From: Betaproteobacteria bacterium HGW-Betaproteobacteria-22
GTDB taxonomy: Bacteria; Pseudomonadota; Gammaproteobacteria; Burkholderiales; Methylophilaceae
Direction of reading: 5' to 3'
NCBI GenBank assembly: GCA_002842285.1
Contig: PHCJ01000002.1
Span: forward strand, 124,001 to 188,000
Length of the DNA: 64,000 bases
Part shown: positions 44,539 through 55,729 of the stretch, one piece after another
Layout of the letters: every line of letters starts with the position of its first letter
Numbering within the stretch: position 1 is the first letter of the stretch
The notes under the pieces: generated by a model
Database searches by the model: none
The model's input: only the letters and a program-made list of their open reading frames with translations
What the model was told of the DNA's origin: nothing
Translations under genes and position numbers: made by a program

Positions 44539-46395
44539 GTGACTTCTTTACTTAATACCATCGATTATCCGCAGCAACTCAGGCTACTTGAGCGTAAACA
44601 ACTGGGCCAACTTGCACAAGAGTTACGCCTGTTCTTAATTGAAAGCGTTGCTCAAACTGGCGGTCATCTTGCTTCCAATCTCGGCGTGGTTGAACTCACT
44701 ATCGCACTCCACTATGTATTCAACACACCGGAAGATAAGCTGGTTTGGGATGTGGGGCATCAGACTTACCCCCATAAAATACTGACAGGCAGGCGTGCAC
44801 TCATGCAAACGCTACGTAAACCTCAAGGCTTGGCAGGGTTTCCAAGGCGCAGCGAGAGTGAGTACGACACTTTTGGCACAGGCCACTCCAGCACTTCGAT
44901 TTCAGCCGCCCTGGGCATGGCGGTTGCCGCACAAAGAAATAACAGTACGCAACGTGCCGTGGCCATTATCGGTGATGGTGCGATGACCGCAGGCATGGCA
45001 TTTGAGGCGTTAAACAACGCAGGCAATATGGATGCCAATTTACTGGTTGTGCTGAATGACAACGACATGAGCATTTCCAACAACGTAGGCGCACTTAACA
45101 ACTACCTAGCCAAGTTACTTTCCAGCCGCTTCTATGGCACAGTTAGAAAATCAGGCAAAAAGGTACTCTCAGCCGTGCCCCCCATGATGGAATTTGCCAA
45201 GCGCGCAGAAGAGCATGTTAAAGGCATGGTCACACCAGGAACCTTGTTTGAGGAATTTGGTTTTAATTACATTGGCCCGATTGACGGGCATGACCTAGAC
45301 ACCCTGGTTGAAACGTTAAATAACATCAAGCAACTCCCGGGCCCGCAGTTCTTACATATTGTCACGCAAAAAGGCAAGGGCTTTGAGCCCGCCGAAGACA
45401 ATCCAAACAAATTTCACGGTGTGGGCAAATTCGACCCATTCAACGGCAACGCACTGCATACACACTCTAAAAAAACCTATACCGAGGTTTTTGGCGACTG
45501 GCTGGTGGATATGGCAGATGCCGACCCACACCTGACTGCCATCACGCCCGCCATGTGTGATGGCTCCGGTCTCAACGCCTTTGCAGAAAAATATCCGCAG
45601 CGTTATTTTGATGTAGGCATCGCCGAGCAGCATGCACTTACTTTTGCCGCGGGCATGGCCTGCGAGGGTTTAAAACCTGTTGTTGCCATTTACAGCACAT
45701 TTTTACAGCGTGCTTACGACCAACTCATTCATGATATTGCCCTGCAGAATCTACCTGTTTTATTAGCGATTGACCGTGCCGGACTGGTCGGCGCAGATGG
45801 CCCAACGCATGCGGGCAGCTTTGATTTAACCTTTTTACGCTGCATCCCCAACATGGTCATCATGACCCCAAGTGATGAGAATGAATGCAGGGCTATGCTC
45901 ACAACCGGCTTTAAATTAAATGGCGTGGCAGCCGTACGCTACCCACGCGGCAGCGGCACCGGCGCTGCCATCAGCAAGGCATTGAACACCATAGCGCTAG
46001 GTAAAGGGCAGATTGCTCGTCACGGCGAGAAAATTGCAATTCTCGCTTTCGGCTCTATGCTTTCACCCGCACTTAAAGCAGCGGATGCACATAATGCCAC
46101 TGTGGCAAATATGCGTTTTGTCAAACCGCTTGATATCGCCCTGCTTGAAGAAATCGCACAATCGCATGACACGATCATCACCGTTGAAGAAAACTGTATA
46201 ACGGGCGGTGCAGGCTCTGCCGTCATGGAAGCGCTGCAAGCAATAACTCCTGGCCTTTCTCACGCCATCAACACGTTAAGCCTTGGATTACCTGACACAT
46301 TTATAGAACATGGTGTACATGAAACTATGCTAGCTGAGTGTGGTCTGGATGCTGAAGGTATTGCCGCTTCAATTGCGAAACTAATAACCAAGTGA
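44539..46395 (+). CDS. dxs: 1-Deoxy-D-xylulose-5-phosphate synthase
   Basis: 618 residues, thiamin-diphosphate enzyme at the head of the MEP isoprenoid pathway. '[16 protein letters not shown]' and '[19 protein letters not shown]' (ThDP-Mg site) are present, with '[14 protein letters not shown]' in the pyrimidine domain. Start is a GTG, 29 bases after ispA, with which it is likely co-transcribed. Confidence 0.97.
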   Translation: MTSLLNTIDYPQQLRLLERKQLGQLAQELRLFLIESVAQTGGHLASNLGVVELTIALHYVFNTPEDKLVWDVGHQTYPHKILTGRRALMQTLRKPQGLAGFPRRSESEYDTFGTGHSSTSISAALGMAVAAQRNNSTQRAVAIIGDGAMTAGMAFEALNNAGNMDANLLVVLNDNDMSISNNVGALNNYLAKLLSSRFYGTVRKSGKKVLSAVPPMMEFAKRAEEHVKGMVTPGTLFEEFGFNYIGPIDGHDLDTLVETLNNIKQLPGPQFLHIVTQKGKGFEPAEDNPNKFHGVGKFDPFNGNALHTHSKKTYTEVFGDWLVDMADADPHLTAITPAMCDGSGLNAFAEKYPQRYFDVGIAEQHALTFAAGMACEGLKPVVAIYSTFLQRAYDQLIHDIALQNLPVLLAIDRAGLVGADGPTHAGSFDLTFLRCIPNMVIMTPSDENECRAMLTTGFKLNGVAAVRYPRGSGTGAAISKALNTIALGKGQIARHGEKIAILAFGSMLSPALKAADAHNATVANMRFVKPLDIALLEEIAQSHDTIITVEENCITGGAGSAVMEALQAITPGLSHAINTLSLGLPDTFIEHGVHETMLAECGLDAEGIAASIAKLITK

Positions 46396-46468
46396 TATAC
46401 TCAAGTATTATGAGAAATTATTTAAGCGCAAAGTATAATTTAATAGCAAGGTAAAAAGTAGAAAATTC

Positions 46469-47278
46469 ATGAGCGAAAACAAAGCCCCGACCATTGAAGA
46501 CGTACAAAACACGGTTGACACACGTCACTTAGCCATTGATAAAGTGGGTATTAAAGCAATTCGTCACCCCGTGGTAGTCAAGGACAAATCCGGCGGAGAG
46601 CAACACACAGTCGCAGTATTTAACATGTATGTACATCTGCCTCAGCAATTCAAGGGCACCCACATGTCACGGTTTGTGGAAATTCTCAACATGAACGAGC
46701 ATGCCATCTCCGTTGAGTCATTTGAAACCATCTTGCGAGAAATGGTGTCACGTCTTGAGGCTGAATCAGGCCATGTTGAAATGACATTCCCCTACTTCAT
46801 CAACAAAGCCGCACCTATTTCCGGGGTAAAAAGCCTGCTAGACTACGAAGTCACTTTCATTGGTGAAATTCACCGTGGTGAGTTCGAAATCACGGTTAAA
46901 GTTCTGGTGCCAGTGACCAGCCTTTGTCCGTGCAGTAAAAAAATATCAGACTATGGCGCGCACAACCAGCGCTCGCATGTCACCGTGACCGCACTGGTCA
47001 ATGACTTCATCTGGATTGAAGACATCATTGATCTGGTTGAAAAACAAGCCTCATGTGAGCTATACGGCCTGTTAAAACGCCCGGACGAAAAATTTGTCAC
47101 TGAACGCGCCTATGACAACCCGAAATTTGTGGAAGATATGGTGCGCGATGTCGCCGCTCAATTGAATGCTGAAAAGCGCATCGTCGCTTACACCATAGAA
47201 TCTGAAAATTTTGAGAGCATTCACAATCATAGCGCTTATGCCTTAATTGAAAAAGATAAACGTTTACAACATCACTGA
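46469..47278 (+). CDS. folE2: GTP cyclohydrolase FolE2 (type IB)
   Basis: 269 residues. '[23 protein letters not shown]' carries the metal-binding Cys and family signature; '[11 protein letters not shown]' is upstream. It converts GTP to dihydroneopterin triphosphate for folate and can use metals other than zinc. The last 57 bases are repeated 120 bases further on (see duplication). Confidence 0.95.
   Translation: MSENKAPTIEDVQNTVDTRHLAIDKVGIKAIRHPVVVKDKSGGEQHTVAVFNMYVHLPQQFKGTHMSRFVEILNMNEHAISVESFETILREMVSRLEAESGHVEMTFPYFINKAAPISGVKSLLDYEVTFIGEIHRGEFEITVKVLVPVTSLCPCSKKISDYGAHNQRSHVTVTALVNDFIWIEDIIDLVEKQASCELYGLLKRPDEKFVTERAYDNPKFVEDMVRDVAAQLNAEKRIVAYTIESENFESIHNHSAYALIEKDKRLQHH
47205..47261 (+). 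repeat. folE2 3'-end direct repeat, copy 1 (inside gene)
   Basis: 57 bases from 'AAAATTTTGAGAGCATTC' to 'GAAAAAGATAAAC', recurring at 47325-47381 with a single base change. Confidence 0.9.
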
Positions 47279-47324
47279 CTGACAAAATTTCGGTGAAAAC
47301 TAACCTTTAGGTTATGTTGGAACC

Positions 47325-47381
47325 AAAATTTTGAGAGCATTCACAATCATAGCGCTTATGCTTTAATTGAAAAAGATAAAC
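47325..47381 (+). repeat. folE2 3'-end direct repeat, copy 2 (after the gene)
   Basis: Matches 47205-47261 at 56 of 57 positions, exactly 120 bases away. The 63 bases between the two copies are not duplicated, so this is not a simple tandem duplication of a 120-bp unit. Confidence 0.9.
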
Positions 47382-47417
47382 CCAACTGATTCAATGGTTA
47401 TTTTGAAGAGGTAAGGC

Positions 47418-48083
47418 TTAATACTTTTTAGTCAGCGTCATGGCAATATCCTGACGCTGCATATTTAAACGATTCAACGCGCTCATACCCATTAAAACAA
47501 TAGAAGGTGAACCCCCTTCCAGCACGCTGGCTTCAACCTGATTGAGTGTAATGCCACCAATTTTTAAAGTCGCAATAGTGACACGATAAGCAGTCACCAC
47601 GCCATTGGCTGTGCCTACCAACACAGGCTCACCACGTTTGTAATCAATTTTTGCAAACTTGGCATCTCCACTATTTAACGCCACAGTCGTGGCACCTGTA
47701 TCCACCAAAAACTTAAGTGGCGCACCGTTGATGTAGCACTCAGAAATAAAATGCCCCTGCATGTTGGCGTACAAAGTCACACTTGGGCGACCGCTCGCAT
47801 CATCCCCCACCACAGAGGCTGCCTGCCCCATGCCTAACACCTTGACTTTGCCTTCGATCAGAAACTTGGCTGAAGCACTATCAGCCTCGAGTAACTTAAC
47901 CCCTTCACGACTCTCCCCCACGCTTAAAGTTTTGGGTTTACCGCCATTGATGATTACAACAGCCTTGTGATTAAACAAACCCACTACATTCACACGGGTC
48001 TCTGCCATGACACGTATTGGCAATGCGGTGAGTAGTAGCACCAAGACACATAAGCTGAATTTACACATGATGGCATTAGGCAT
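47418..48083 (-). CDS. Retropepsin-like periplasmic aspartic protease (TIGR02281 type)
   Basis: 221 residues. Signal peptide to about residue 27 ('CVLVLLLTALPIRVMA'), then an unknown N-terminal region and a single retropepsin domain with catalytic 'FLVDTGATTVALN' near residue 132 and 'VLMGMSALNRL' as the flap-partner strand. Single-domain proteases of this type act as dimers; substrates are unknown. It abuts the MFS gene upstream (start and stop share a base region). Confidence 0.85.
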   Translation of the reverse strand: MPNAIMCKFSLCVLVLLLTALPIRVMAETRVNVVGLFNHKAVVIINGGKPKTLSVGESREGVKLLEADSASAKFLIEGKVKVLGMGQAASVVGDDASGRPSVTLYANMQGHFISECYINGAPLKFLVDTGATTVALNSGDAKFAKIDYKRGEPVLVGTANGVVTAYRVTIATLKIGGITLNQVEASVLEGGSPSIVLMGMSALNRLNMQRQDIAMTLTKKY

Positions 48084-49255
48084 TATCTAAACATTCCTTG
48101 TGAATTTTGCTGATTATTCGTAAGCTTTAACCCAAAACCGATTACCGCAAGCCCGACAAGTGGAAACGCAGCCGCCATGGCAAAGGTGACCTGCCCGCCT
48201 AGATACTGCAGCGCATAACCACCCGCAACGCCGCCTATCGTACCGCCCACCCCGTAAGCGACACTGTTATATATCGCCTGCCCTTTTGCCTGATGTCGAC
48301 CATTAAAAAACTGCGTGACCACCTCAACTGAAGCAGCATGGAAGCTGCCAAAAGTTGCAGCATGTAAGGTCTGCGCAAACAAAAGTAGCCATAAACTATC
48401 AACCGCAACACCTATCAGCAGAAACCTGACCACAGCAAGCAACAAACTCGCAAGCAGAATCAATTTAAGCGTAAATCGCCGCATAATCACAGGCATGAGC
48501 ATAAAAACACCAATCTCGCAGATCACGCCGATTGACCACAACAGGCCTATCACCCCTTTGCTGTAACCATGCTCGCTTAAATAGATAGAGTAAAAATTAT
48601 AAAGCACCCCGTGCGCGGTCACCATCAGCGAGCACCCGACCAGTAAAGTAATGACGTTTGGCTGCTTAATCACCTGCCAGATTGAAAAATGATCATGCGC
48701 ATGTGAAGCGATTTTTGGTTCAGGCAAGCTATAAGAGAGCAAGAACAACACCAATTGCACTGCCAGCAAAAACCAAAGCAAACTGGCAATGCCTGCTATA
48801 TCAATCATAAAGCCCAACACGACGGCCGCCACGATAAACCCTAAGGATCCCCACATGCGTATGCGGCCATAATGGCCATTCGTTGTAGCCAAATGCGCTA
48901 AAGTGAGCGATTCTGCCAAAGGCAGAGTTGAGCTGGTAAACAAGCTCAGTGCTGCCATAACAAAAAACATCCAGAAAAAACCCTGCGCCCAAAATACACC
49001 CATAAAACCGCACAAGCCAAGAAATGCGGTTAATTTGATCCAGGGTGCGCGCTTCCCCGTATGATCAGCCAGCCAACCCCAAAAGTTAGGCGCAAAAATG
49101 CGGCTAATCTGAAATAACGACATTAATATTCCTATATCGGCTGCAGTGAATTGTTCCGACTGTAAATACAAACCCCAGTAAGGGACAAAAGCCCCGACAA
49201 AGAAATAATAAATAAAGTAGAACCGAGAAAGCCGGTAATGAAGGTTGTTGTGCAT
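48083..49255 (-). CDS. MFS transporter, HcaT/PPP-like
   Basis: 390 residues with 12 membrane helices. 'FLVGAFVPYWGLYLQSEQF' in helix 1 and 'FLADHTGKR'-like 'GWLADHTGKRAPWI' in the first cytoplasmic loop fit MFS_1-like carriers related to HcaT (phenylpropionate permease) and LacY. Substrate unknown. This gene regularly follows aroC in betaproteobacteria, though a terminator separates them here. Confidence 0.85.
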   Translation of the reverse strand: MHNNLHYRLSRFYFIYYFFVGAFVPYWGLYLQSEQFTAADIGILMSLFQISRIFAPNFWGWLADHTGKRAPWIKLTAFLGLCGFMGVFWAQGFFWMFFVMAALSLFTSSTLPLAESLTLAHLATTNGHYGRIRMWGSLGFIVAAVVLGFMIDIAGIASLLWFLLAVQLVLFLLSYSLPEPKIASHAHDHFSIWQVIKQPNVITLLVGCSLMVTAHGVLYNFYSIYLSEHGYSKGVIGLLWSIGVICEIGVFMLMPVIMRRFTLKLILLASLLLAVVRFLLIGVAVDSLWLLLFAQTLHAATFGSFHAASVEVVTQFFNGRHQAKGQAIYNSVAYGVGGTIGGVAGGYALQYLGGQVTFAMAAAFPLVGLAVIGFGLKLTNNQQNSQGMFR

Positions 49256-49272
49256 ATCAGGATGATAACAAT

Positions 49273-49294
49273 AAAAAAGTCGGCCTATGCCGAC
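49273..49294 (-). terminator. Rho-independent terminator after aroC
   Basis: Minus-strand GTCGGC-ATAG-GCCGAC followed by six T. Lies about 130 bases beyond the aroC stop and 18 bases before the MFS start. Confidence 0.85.
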
Positions 49295-49302
49295 ATTTTG
49301 AT

Positions 49303-49324
49303 AAACACGGATTTTCCATTAGCG
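49303..49324 (+). repeat. Solo terminal motif of the dispersed repeat family
   Basis: 'AAACACGGATTTTCCATTAG' matches the start of copy C ('AAACACAGAATTTCCATTAG') at 18 of 20 positions, but the body of the repeat is not present after it. Confidence 0.5.
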
Positions 49325-49422
49325 TCTGACAGGCAAAGGAAGGAACACTCAACAGGCAGTTGCATGCACGTTGAAGCAAAACCACCCCATGAAGCATGCA
49401 GGCTTAACCCAAACAGAAGCGA

Positions 49423-50511
49423 TTAAACTATTTTTGGTGTCGCGCAATGCACATCGGCATTTTGCGCTCTGTTACGCAAGGCGTGATCCATTAGCACCAT
49501 GGCAAGCATTGCTTCTACAATCGGCGTTGCACGCACGCCCACACATGGGTCATGGCGCCCTGTCGTCTGCATGGTGACTGCGTTGCCCTGCTGATCAACA
49601 GAACGGCGCGCTTGCGGAATGCTCGAAGTTGGCTTTAATGCCACATTCACACGAATTTCCTGGCCCGTTGAAATCCCCCCCAAAATGCCGCCCGCATGAT
49701 TGGTCACAAAACCTTGCGGTGTCATTTCATCCGAATGCACACTGCCACGCTGAGCTACGGCATCGAACCCCGCCCCAATCTCAACGCCCTTCACGGCATT
49801 GATACTCATCATGGCGTAGGCAATTTCAGCGTCCAGCCGGTCAAAAATGGGCTCACCCAGTCCAACAGGTACGTTCTCGGCAACCACTGTTATCTGCGCG
49901 CCAACAGAGTCGCGCTCGTTGCGGATTTTATCCAGATAATCTTCAAGCTGCGGCAACACTGAACTGTTTGGCGAAAAAAACGGATTGTGGTTCACCAGAT
50001 CCCAACTTTCAAATGGAATTGCAATCTCGCCCAACTGACTCATGTAACCCCTTATAGTTACACCCAATCGCTCTTTTAACCATTTTTTTGCAATAGCGCC
50101 TGCCGCTACGCGCACTGCTGTTTCGCGCGCACTGGAACGTCCACCTCCACGATAATCACGCACGCCATATTTTTGTGTGTAAGTATAATCCGCATGCCCT
50201 GGACGGAATGTATTCATGATTTTGCTGTAATCATGACTGCGCTGATCAGTATTGCGGATCAGCAAACCAATCGGCGCACCGGTTGTTTTGCCCTCAAACA
50301 CACCTGATAGAATTTCAACCGCATCAGCCTCTTGGCGTTGCGTTACATGGCGTGAAGTGCCTGGTTTACGGCGATCCAAATCAATTTGTAAATCTTCTGC
50401 GCTCAATGTCAAACCAGGAGGGCAGCCATCTACTACGCCGCCAATTGCTGCGCCATGCGACTCACCAAAAGATGTAAAAGTAAAAAGTTTACCCAACGTG
50501 TTACCAGACAT
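49423..50511 (-). CDS. aroC: Chorismate synthase
   Basis: 362 residues. Signatures '[27 protein letters not shown]' and '[13 protein letters not shown]' and '[17 protein letters not shown]' are all present. It makes chorismate from EPSP with reduced FMN, the last shared step of aromatic synthesis. Followed by its own terminator. Confidence 0.97.
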   Translation of the reverse strand: MSGNTLGKLFTFTSFGESHGAAIGGVVDGCPPGLTLSAEDLQIDLDRRKPGTSRHVTQRQEADAVEILSGVFEGKTTGAPIGLLIRNTDQRSHDYSKIMNTFRPGHADYTYTQKYGVRDYRGGGRSSARETAVRVAAGAIAKKWLKERLGVTIRGYMSQLGEIAIPFESWDLVNHNPFFSPNSSVLPQLEDYLDKIRNERDSVGAQITVVAENVPVGLGEPIFDRLDAEIAYAMMSINAVKGVEIGAGFDAVAQRGSVHSDEMTPQGFVTNHAGGILGGISTGQEIRVNVALKPTSSIPQARRSVDQQGNAVTMQTTGRHDPCVGVRATPIVEAMLAMVLMDHALRNRAQNADVHCATPKIV

Positions 50512-50574
50512 GATGCTACCTCAAATTAAGTTGCACCATTTTAACATATCAAATTGCGGTATTAAGATTTGGTA

Positions 50575-51282
50575 TTAACTGCGCAAACCTTTAATCCATT
50601 GCGCGTAGACCTGCTGAGCCACTTTACTCAGAAAAAAGCAATGTAACGGCAGCGTTTGCCTAATAACCTCTGATTGCTGTACGGCAGGGCTGCCTGAAGC
50701 GCTCATGATTTCATCAGCGCCAATATCACACCAACTGCGTACCATTTCCGCAGTCATCTCTATATGGCACTGAAGCGCCAAATGCTTGCCAAGCGCATAA
50801 GCCTGATTTTCGCAATACTGACTGGCGAGCATATGCACTGCACCTGCGGGTAGACTAAATGTTTCACCATGCCAGTGAAATCCATTAAAACGCCCAATAT
50901 CACCAAACCAAAGTCGAGCTGTATCATTATTACTGACGATGACTTCACTCCAGCCGATTTCTTTGACTGCATTTTTGATGACAACACCGCCTAATGCCTT
51001 GCTCAACAACTGTGCGCCCAAACAGTGAGCAAGTAAAGGAATGTCCTCACCTACTGCCTGCTGAATCAAATGAAGCATGGGTAACATCCATGGCAAATCG
51101 TCGTTAACACTCATCGGGCCACCCATCAGCACCACGCCACTGTAAGCTGATATTGACACGGGCAGCGAGTCCGACGAGTCAACTTGAATCAAACACCATG
51201 GAATGTGATGTTGATCAAGAAACGTTGCTAAAAGACCGGGGCCTTCGGCTTCTGCAAACCTAAAAATCACCACCGGCTTCAT
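50575..51282 (-). CDS. Class I glutamine amidotransferase-like protein
   Basis: 235 residues, GATase-1 fold. The nucleophile is in 'LLAHCLGAQLL' and the His-Glu pair in 'FHWHGETFSLP'; 'VVLMGGPMSVND' is the oxyanion strand. Members are called GMP-synthase-like; some hydrolyse gamma-glutamyl compounds. Follows rluE on the same strand with an 11-base gap. Confidence 0.88.
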   Translation of the reverse strand: MKPVVIFRFAEAEGPGLLATFLDQHHIPWCLIQVDSSDSLPVSISAYSGVVLMGGPMSVNDDLPWMLPMLHLIQQAVGEDIPLLAHCLGAQLLSKALGGVVIKNAVKEIGWSEVIVSNNDTARLWFGDIGRFNGFHWHGETFSLPAGAVHMLASQYCENQAYALGKHLALQCHIEMTAEMVRSWCDIGADEIMSASGSPAVQQSEVIRQTLPLHCFFLSKVAQQVYAQWIKGLRS

Positions 51283-51293
51283 CTAGTTCTTGC

Positions 51294-51830
51294 TCACTTT
51301 TCAATCACTTGATAGTGCCCAATCTTGATATCATCAACCGTGTAATGTCCGATTGCATAACGGATCAATCGCAACGTGGGGAAGCCTGCCTTCGCCGTCA
51401 TGCGTCTTACTTGGCGATTCTTGCCTTCTGCTATTTTAATCTCAAGCCATGTCGTTGGAATCGCTTTACGCTCGCGTATGGGTGGATTGCGCGCCCAAAG
51501 GCGCTCTGGTTCAGCCATTATTTTCACCATGGCCGGCTGCGTCACAAAATCCCCCAAATCCAGGCCTTCACGCAGTGTCTGCAAATCCGCATCCTGAGGC
51601 GCACCTTCAACTTGTACCCAGTAAGTTTTAAATTCTTTGTGTTTTGGATGACTTAAACGATGTTGCAATGCCCCATCATCGGTTAAAATAAGCAATCCTT
51701 CACTATCCGTATCTAGGCGACCTGCTGCGTAAACATCAGGTAGCGGTATAAAGTCTTTTAACGTGGGATGCTTTTCATGTGCGCTGAACTGGCATACGAC
51801 GTTAAAAGGTTTGTTAAATAAAATTATCAT
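51294..51830 (-). CDS. rluE: 23S rRNA pseudouridine synthase, RluE type
   Basis: 178 residues, no S4 domain. '[16 protein letters not shown]' is the typical start and '[20 protein letters not shown]' has the catalytic Asp. RluE modifies U2457 of 23S rRNA in E. coli. Its start lies only 15 bases from that of icd on the other strand. Confidence 0.9.
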   Translation of the reverse strand: MIILFNKPFNVVCQFSAHEKHPTLKDFIPLPDVYAAGRLDTDSEGLLILTDDGALQHRLSHPKHKEFKTYWVQVEGAPQDADLQTLREGLDLGDFVTQPAMVKIMAEPERLWARNPPIRERKAIPTTWLEIKIAEGKNRQVRRMTAKAGFPTLRLIRYAIGHYTVDDIKIGHYQVIEK

Positions 51831-51845
51831 GTTAGGATTTTTGCA

Positions 51846-53129
51846 ATGAGCACCAAAGCCGTTTCCAAAATTTCAGATTCAAAAATTACCATCCCCGCTA
51901 TCGGCGAAAAAATCACTGTCAACGCAGACAATTCGCTTCATGTGCCGAATCACCCCATTATCCCATTTATTGAAGGTGATGGTATAGGCGTAGATATTAC
52001 ACCACCCATGATCAAAGTAATTGACGCTGCGGTCAACAAGGCCTACGCCGGCGCCAGAAAAATCTCCTGGATGGAAGTTTTTGCTGGTGAAAAAGCGGTG
52101 AACATATACGGCAAGGACAAAGATGGCAAAGACATCTGGCTACCTGGCGAAACCATGCAAGCTGTAAATGATTATGTCGTTTCAATCAAAGGACCGCTTA
52201 CCACGCCGGTCGGCGGGGGCATTCGTTCCTTGAACGTAACACTACGCCAGGAGCTTGACTTATATGTGTGCCTACGCCCCGTACAGTATTTCAACGGTGT
52301 GCCCAGCCCAGTGAAACACCCGGAAAAAACCGACATGGTCATTTTCCGTGAAAATACTGAAGATATCTATGCAGGTATCGAATGGGCCGCCGGTACAGAT
52401 GAAGTTGAGAAAGTCATCAACTTCTTAAGTGATATGGGAATGCGTAAAAAAATCCGCTTCCCTGAATCCTCAGCGATTGGTATTAAGCCTGTGTCTATCG
52501 AAGGGAGTCAACGCCTAGTACGTAAAGCAATTCAATACGCGATCGATAACAACCGGAAATCGGTCACCATCGCGCATAAAGGCAACATCATGAAATTCAC
52601 GGAGGGCGGCTTTAGAGATTGGGGCTATCAAGTCGCTAAAGAAGAGTTCGGCGCTGTGGAAATTGACGGGGGGCCATGGTGCAGACTACCCAATGGCATC
52701 GTGATTAAAGACTGTATCGCAGACGCGTTTTTACAGGAAATCCTATTGCACCCGCAAGATTATGACGTCGTTGCCACGTTAAACCTGAACGGTGACTACA
52801 TGAGTGACGCGCTAGCCGCACAAGTTGGTGGCATTGGCATTGCCCCTGGTGCCAACCTAAGCGACACAGTTGCCATGTTTGAGGCCACCCACGGCACAGC
52901 ACCTAAAATCGCGGGTAAAAACATCGCCAACCCCAGTTCACTGATACTTTCAGCTGAAATGATGTTGCGCCACCTGGGGTGGACAGAAGCGGCAGATTTG
53001 GTGTTAAAAGGCGTAGCAAGTGCCATTACCGCAAAACGCGTCACTGTGGATTTTTCTAGCCAGATGGAAGGTGCCACTCAAGTTGGAAGTGCCGAATTTG
53101 GTGACGAAATCATCGCAAACATGAATTAA
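51846..53129 (+). CDS. icd: NADP-dependent isocitrate dehydrogenase
   Basis: 427 residues, homodimeric type. '[16 protein letters not shown]', '[19 protein letters not shown]', '[17 protein letters not shown]', '[15 protein letters not shown]' and '[18 protein letters not shown]' are all in place. Makes 2-oxoglutarate; in Methylophilaceae lacking 2-oxoglutarate dehydrogenase this mainly supplies glutamate. AGGA lies upstream of the ATG. Confidence 0.96.
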   Translation: MSTKAVSKISDSKITIPAIGEKITVNADNSLHVPNHPIIPFIEGDGIGVDITPPMIKVIDAAVNKAYAGARKISWMEVFAGEKAVNIYGKDKDGKDIWLPGETMQAVNDYVVSIKGPLTTPVGGGIRSLNVTLRQELDLYVCLRPVQYFNGVPSPVKHPEKTDMVIFRENTEDIYAGIEWAAGTDEVEKVINFLSDMGMRKKIRFPESSAIGIKPVSIEGSQRLVRKAIQYAIDNNRKSVTIAHKGNIMKFTEGGFRDWGYQVAKEEFGAVEIDGGPWCRLPNGIVIKDCIADAFLQEILLHPQDYDVVATLNLNGDYMSDALAAQVGGIGIAPGANLSDTVAMFEATHGTAPKIAGKNIANPSSLILSAEMMLRHLGWTEAADLVLKGVASAITAKRVTVDFSSQMEGATQVGSAEFGDEIIANMN

Positions 53130-53277
53130 CATCAGTGAATACCAAATCAAGCAAGCCAGCGTGATGTGCTGAACTGACGTAAGAACCGGCACCACCAGAG
53201 AAGTCGCCCAAAAATTCACTCGCGCTGTGACGCATGGTATGTTTCCTCAGTGTTAATCACACGTTTGCAGCAGATAC

Positions 53278-53303
53278 AAAAAAGGCTCGTTCAGTGACGA
53301 GCC
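53278..53303 (-). terminator. Rho-independent terminator of the cold-shock gene
   Basis: Minus-strand GGCTCGT-CACTGA-ACGAGCC followed by six T, about 50 bases after the stop codon. Confidence 0.9.
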
Positions 53304-53356
53304 CTTTGCATTTTGGCTATGTACGTTAACGCAATTTAGCCTAGCAATACCAAGAA

Positions 53357-53560
53357 TTAAGCTTTTTGAATGTTAGAAGCTTGTTTGCCTTTTGGGCCTT
53401 CAGTTAAATCAAAACTTACACGCTGACCTTCTTTCAAGCTTTTGTAACCTGATTCTACAATTGCTGAGAAGTGTGCGAATAAGTCGTCACCACCATCATC
53501 CGGCGTAATAAAACCAAAACCTTTAGAATCGTTAAACCATTTTACGGTACCTGTTGCCAT
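53357..53560 (-). CDS. Cold-shock domain protein (CspA family)
   Basis: 67 residues. '[31 protein letters not shown]' contains RNP1 (KGFGFI) and RNP2 (DLFAHF). Binds single-stranded RNA/DNA as a chaperone. AAGGA lies 8 bases before the ATG; the ORF track adds 13 upstream codons that include this site. Confidence 0.96.
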   Translation of the reverse strand: MATGTVKWFNDSKGFGFITPDDGGDDLFAHFSAIVESGYKSLKEGQRVSFDLTEGPKGKQASNIQKA

Positions 53561-53920
53561 TTCATACATCCTTACATAATACATAGGGGGGCGCCCCAAA
53601 AAGTTTGTCTCAAGAACAGAAGTCGCAGTAAAGTATTTATTTAAAGCAGGCTACAAAAAACTCGAACTCAAACACCTGATTATATTTATAAGTGCGTTTT
53701 ATGGCGCTGTCAAGAAAAATTTTCAAAAAATTCCAATCGCCAACACCAAGACCGCTCATCTAGTCACAATATCCGTGATTTGATGCCTCTAACAATATTA
53801 AAAACTGTTAATTTCTAATTTTACCTCCGCAAAGTCTTTACAAAAAAAAGTCTAAAGTGCATTATTAGCTCGTTCGAACAACCTTTTGCCTACGGGGCCT
53901 AATCACAAGCAATTCACAAT
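53561..53920. other. Divergent control region between the cold-shock gene and pilB
   Basis: About 360 bases with no gene. Csp mRNAs usually have a long leader and this gap would allow one, but I could not place a cold box. GGGGCGCCCC near 53586 is a short palindrome. AT-rich toward pilB. Confidence 0.4.
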
Positions 53921-55651
53921 ATGGCAACTACAACCGCACAAAACAAATTAAGTGGTCTGGCCAGAACCCTGATTCAAGAAAAACTGCTATCCGAAGATGA
54001 AGCCAAAACGGTTGAGGCACAAGCCTATACCGGTAAAGTGACTTTTATCTCGCAGTTGATACAGAGCAAAAAGTTAAGCGCACTAAGTATCGCAGAGGCT
54101 TCGGCACGTGCTTTTGGCTTTCCTTATCTCAATCTTGATGCATTTAACGCGGATTACCTGCCCAGCAAACAGATAGACAGTAAATTAATGCAAGCTAATC
54201 ACGTGCTTGGCTTGCAGGCACGCAATAATGTGCTGTTTGTTGCAATTTCCGACCCAACCAACATTCAGGCGCTGGATAGCGTCCAGTTTCAAATGGGCAT
54301 GAGCGTTTCACCCGTCGTAGTTGAGGAAGATAAACTTGGGCGCTGGATAGATAAAGTCATACAGGGCAGCAGCGCCGGCCTGAATATGTTACATGCAGAC
54401 GAACATGATGACTTTGGCTTTGTAGATGAGAACAACGAGCCTAGTGAAGAGGCGACAACCGCAGATCAAGAAGTTGACGACGCACCCGTCGTGCGCTTTT
54501 TGAATAAGATGCTGCTGGACGCCATTAACATGGGAGCATCTGACCTGCATTTTGAACCTTATGAGAAGTTTTATCGCGTACGCTATCGTGTGGATGGCGT
54601 TTTGCGCGAAATCACGCAGCCACCGCTTGCCATAAAAGAAAAACTGGCCTCCCGGATTAAAGTTATTTCCAGCATGGACATTTCTGAAAAACGCATACCG
54701 CAGGATGGCCGTATGAAACTTGTGCTATCCAAGACACGTACGATTGATTTTCGCGTGAGCACTTTGCCGCTTATTCACGGTGAAAAAATCGTAATGCGTA
54801 TTCTAGACCCTGCAAGTGCAACACTGGGAATTGAGGCGCTGGGTTATGAACCGATACAAAAAGAGCGTTTACTGCATGCAGTGAGTCGTCCCTACGGCCT
54901 CGTGCTGGTCACAGGTCCAACCGGATCAGGTAAAACCGTTTCTTTATACACATGCCTGAATATCCTCAATGAACCCGGGGTCAACATTTCAACAGCCGAA
55001 GACCCCTGTGAAATTCCGCTGGCTGGCATTAATCAGGTCAATGTCAATGACAAACAAGGTTTAACATTTGCCGCCGCATTAAAATCATTCCTGCGGCAAG
55101 ATCCTGACATTATTATGATTGGGGAGATTCGCGATCTGGAAACTGCCGATATGGCCATCAAGGCAGCATCCACAGGGCACATGGTACTCTCGACACTGCA
55201 CACCAACGACGCGCCATCGACCCTCACGCGCCTGCTTAATATGGGGGTTGCGCCCTTTAACATCGCCTCCGCCGTATCCCTCATCACCGCACAGCGTTTG
55301 GCTAGAAGATTATGTAAACATTGTAAAATTCCTGTTAATGACATCCCCAAAGAGGCGCTCCTGAATGTGGGCTTTATTGAAGAAGATTTCAATGAGTCAT
55401 GGCAGCTATATGTGCACAACCCAGAGGGATGTGAGTTATGCAATGGCGGTTACAAAGGCCGCGTGGGCATTTATCAGGTAATGCCCATCACAGATGCGAT
55501 TAGCCGCATCATAATGAAAAACGGCACTTCACATGATATTGCTGACCAGGCAAGAGCCGAAGGTGTAAACGACTTACGCCGCTCCGGCATCCTTAAAGTC
55601 ATGCAAGGACTCACCTCAATTGAAGAAGTGGAAGCTTGCACCAATGAATAA
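53921..55651 (+). CDS. pilB: Type IV pilus assembly ATPase
   Basis: 576 residues. N-terminal MshEN-type domain, then the hexameric ATPase: Walker A 'GPTGSGKTVSLYT', Asp box 'ADDPCEIP'-like 'AEDPCEIPLAGINQ', Walker B 'IIMIGEIRD' and His box 'HMVLSTLHTNDAP'. The zinc tetracysteine is 'RRLCKHCK' with 'CELCNGGYKG'. Powers pilus extension; pilC follows after 78 bases. Confidence 0.96.
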   Translation: MATTTAQNKLSGLARTLIQEKLLSEDEAKTVEAQAYTGKVTFISQLIQSKKLSALSIAEASARAFGFPYLNLDAFNADYLPSKQIDSKLMQANHVLGLQARNNVLFVAISDPTNIQALDSVQFQMGMSVSPVVVEEDKLGRWIDKVIQGSSAGLNMLHADEHDDFGFVDENNEPSEEATTADQEVDDAPVVRFLNKMLLDAINMGASDLHFEPYEKFYRVRYRVDGVLREITQPPLAIKEKLASRIKVISSMDISEKRIPQDGRMKLVLSKTRTIDFRVSTLPLIHGEKIVMRILDPASATLGIEALGYEPIQKERLLHAVSRPYGLVLVTGPTGSGKTVSLYTCLNILNEPGVNISTAEDPCEIPLAGINQVNVNDKQGLTFAAALKSFLRQDPDIIMIGEIRDLETADMAIKAASTGHMVLSTLHTNDAPSTLTRLLNMGVAPFNIASAVSLITAQRLARRLCKHCKIPVNDIPKEALLNVGFIEEDFNESWQLYVHNPEGCELCNGGYKGRVGIYQVMPITDAISRIIMKNGTSHDIADQARAEGVNDLRRSGILKVMQGLTSIEEVEACTNE

Positions 55652-55729
55652 TCTCCAACATTTGCTTCAGTGCATTTTAAGGAAGCACGAAACAAGTGAA
55701 TAATAAAATCAACCATTCAGGAAGTCGTC

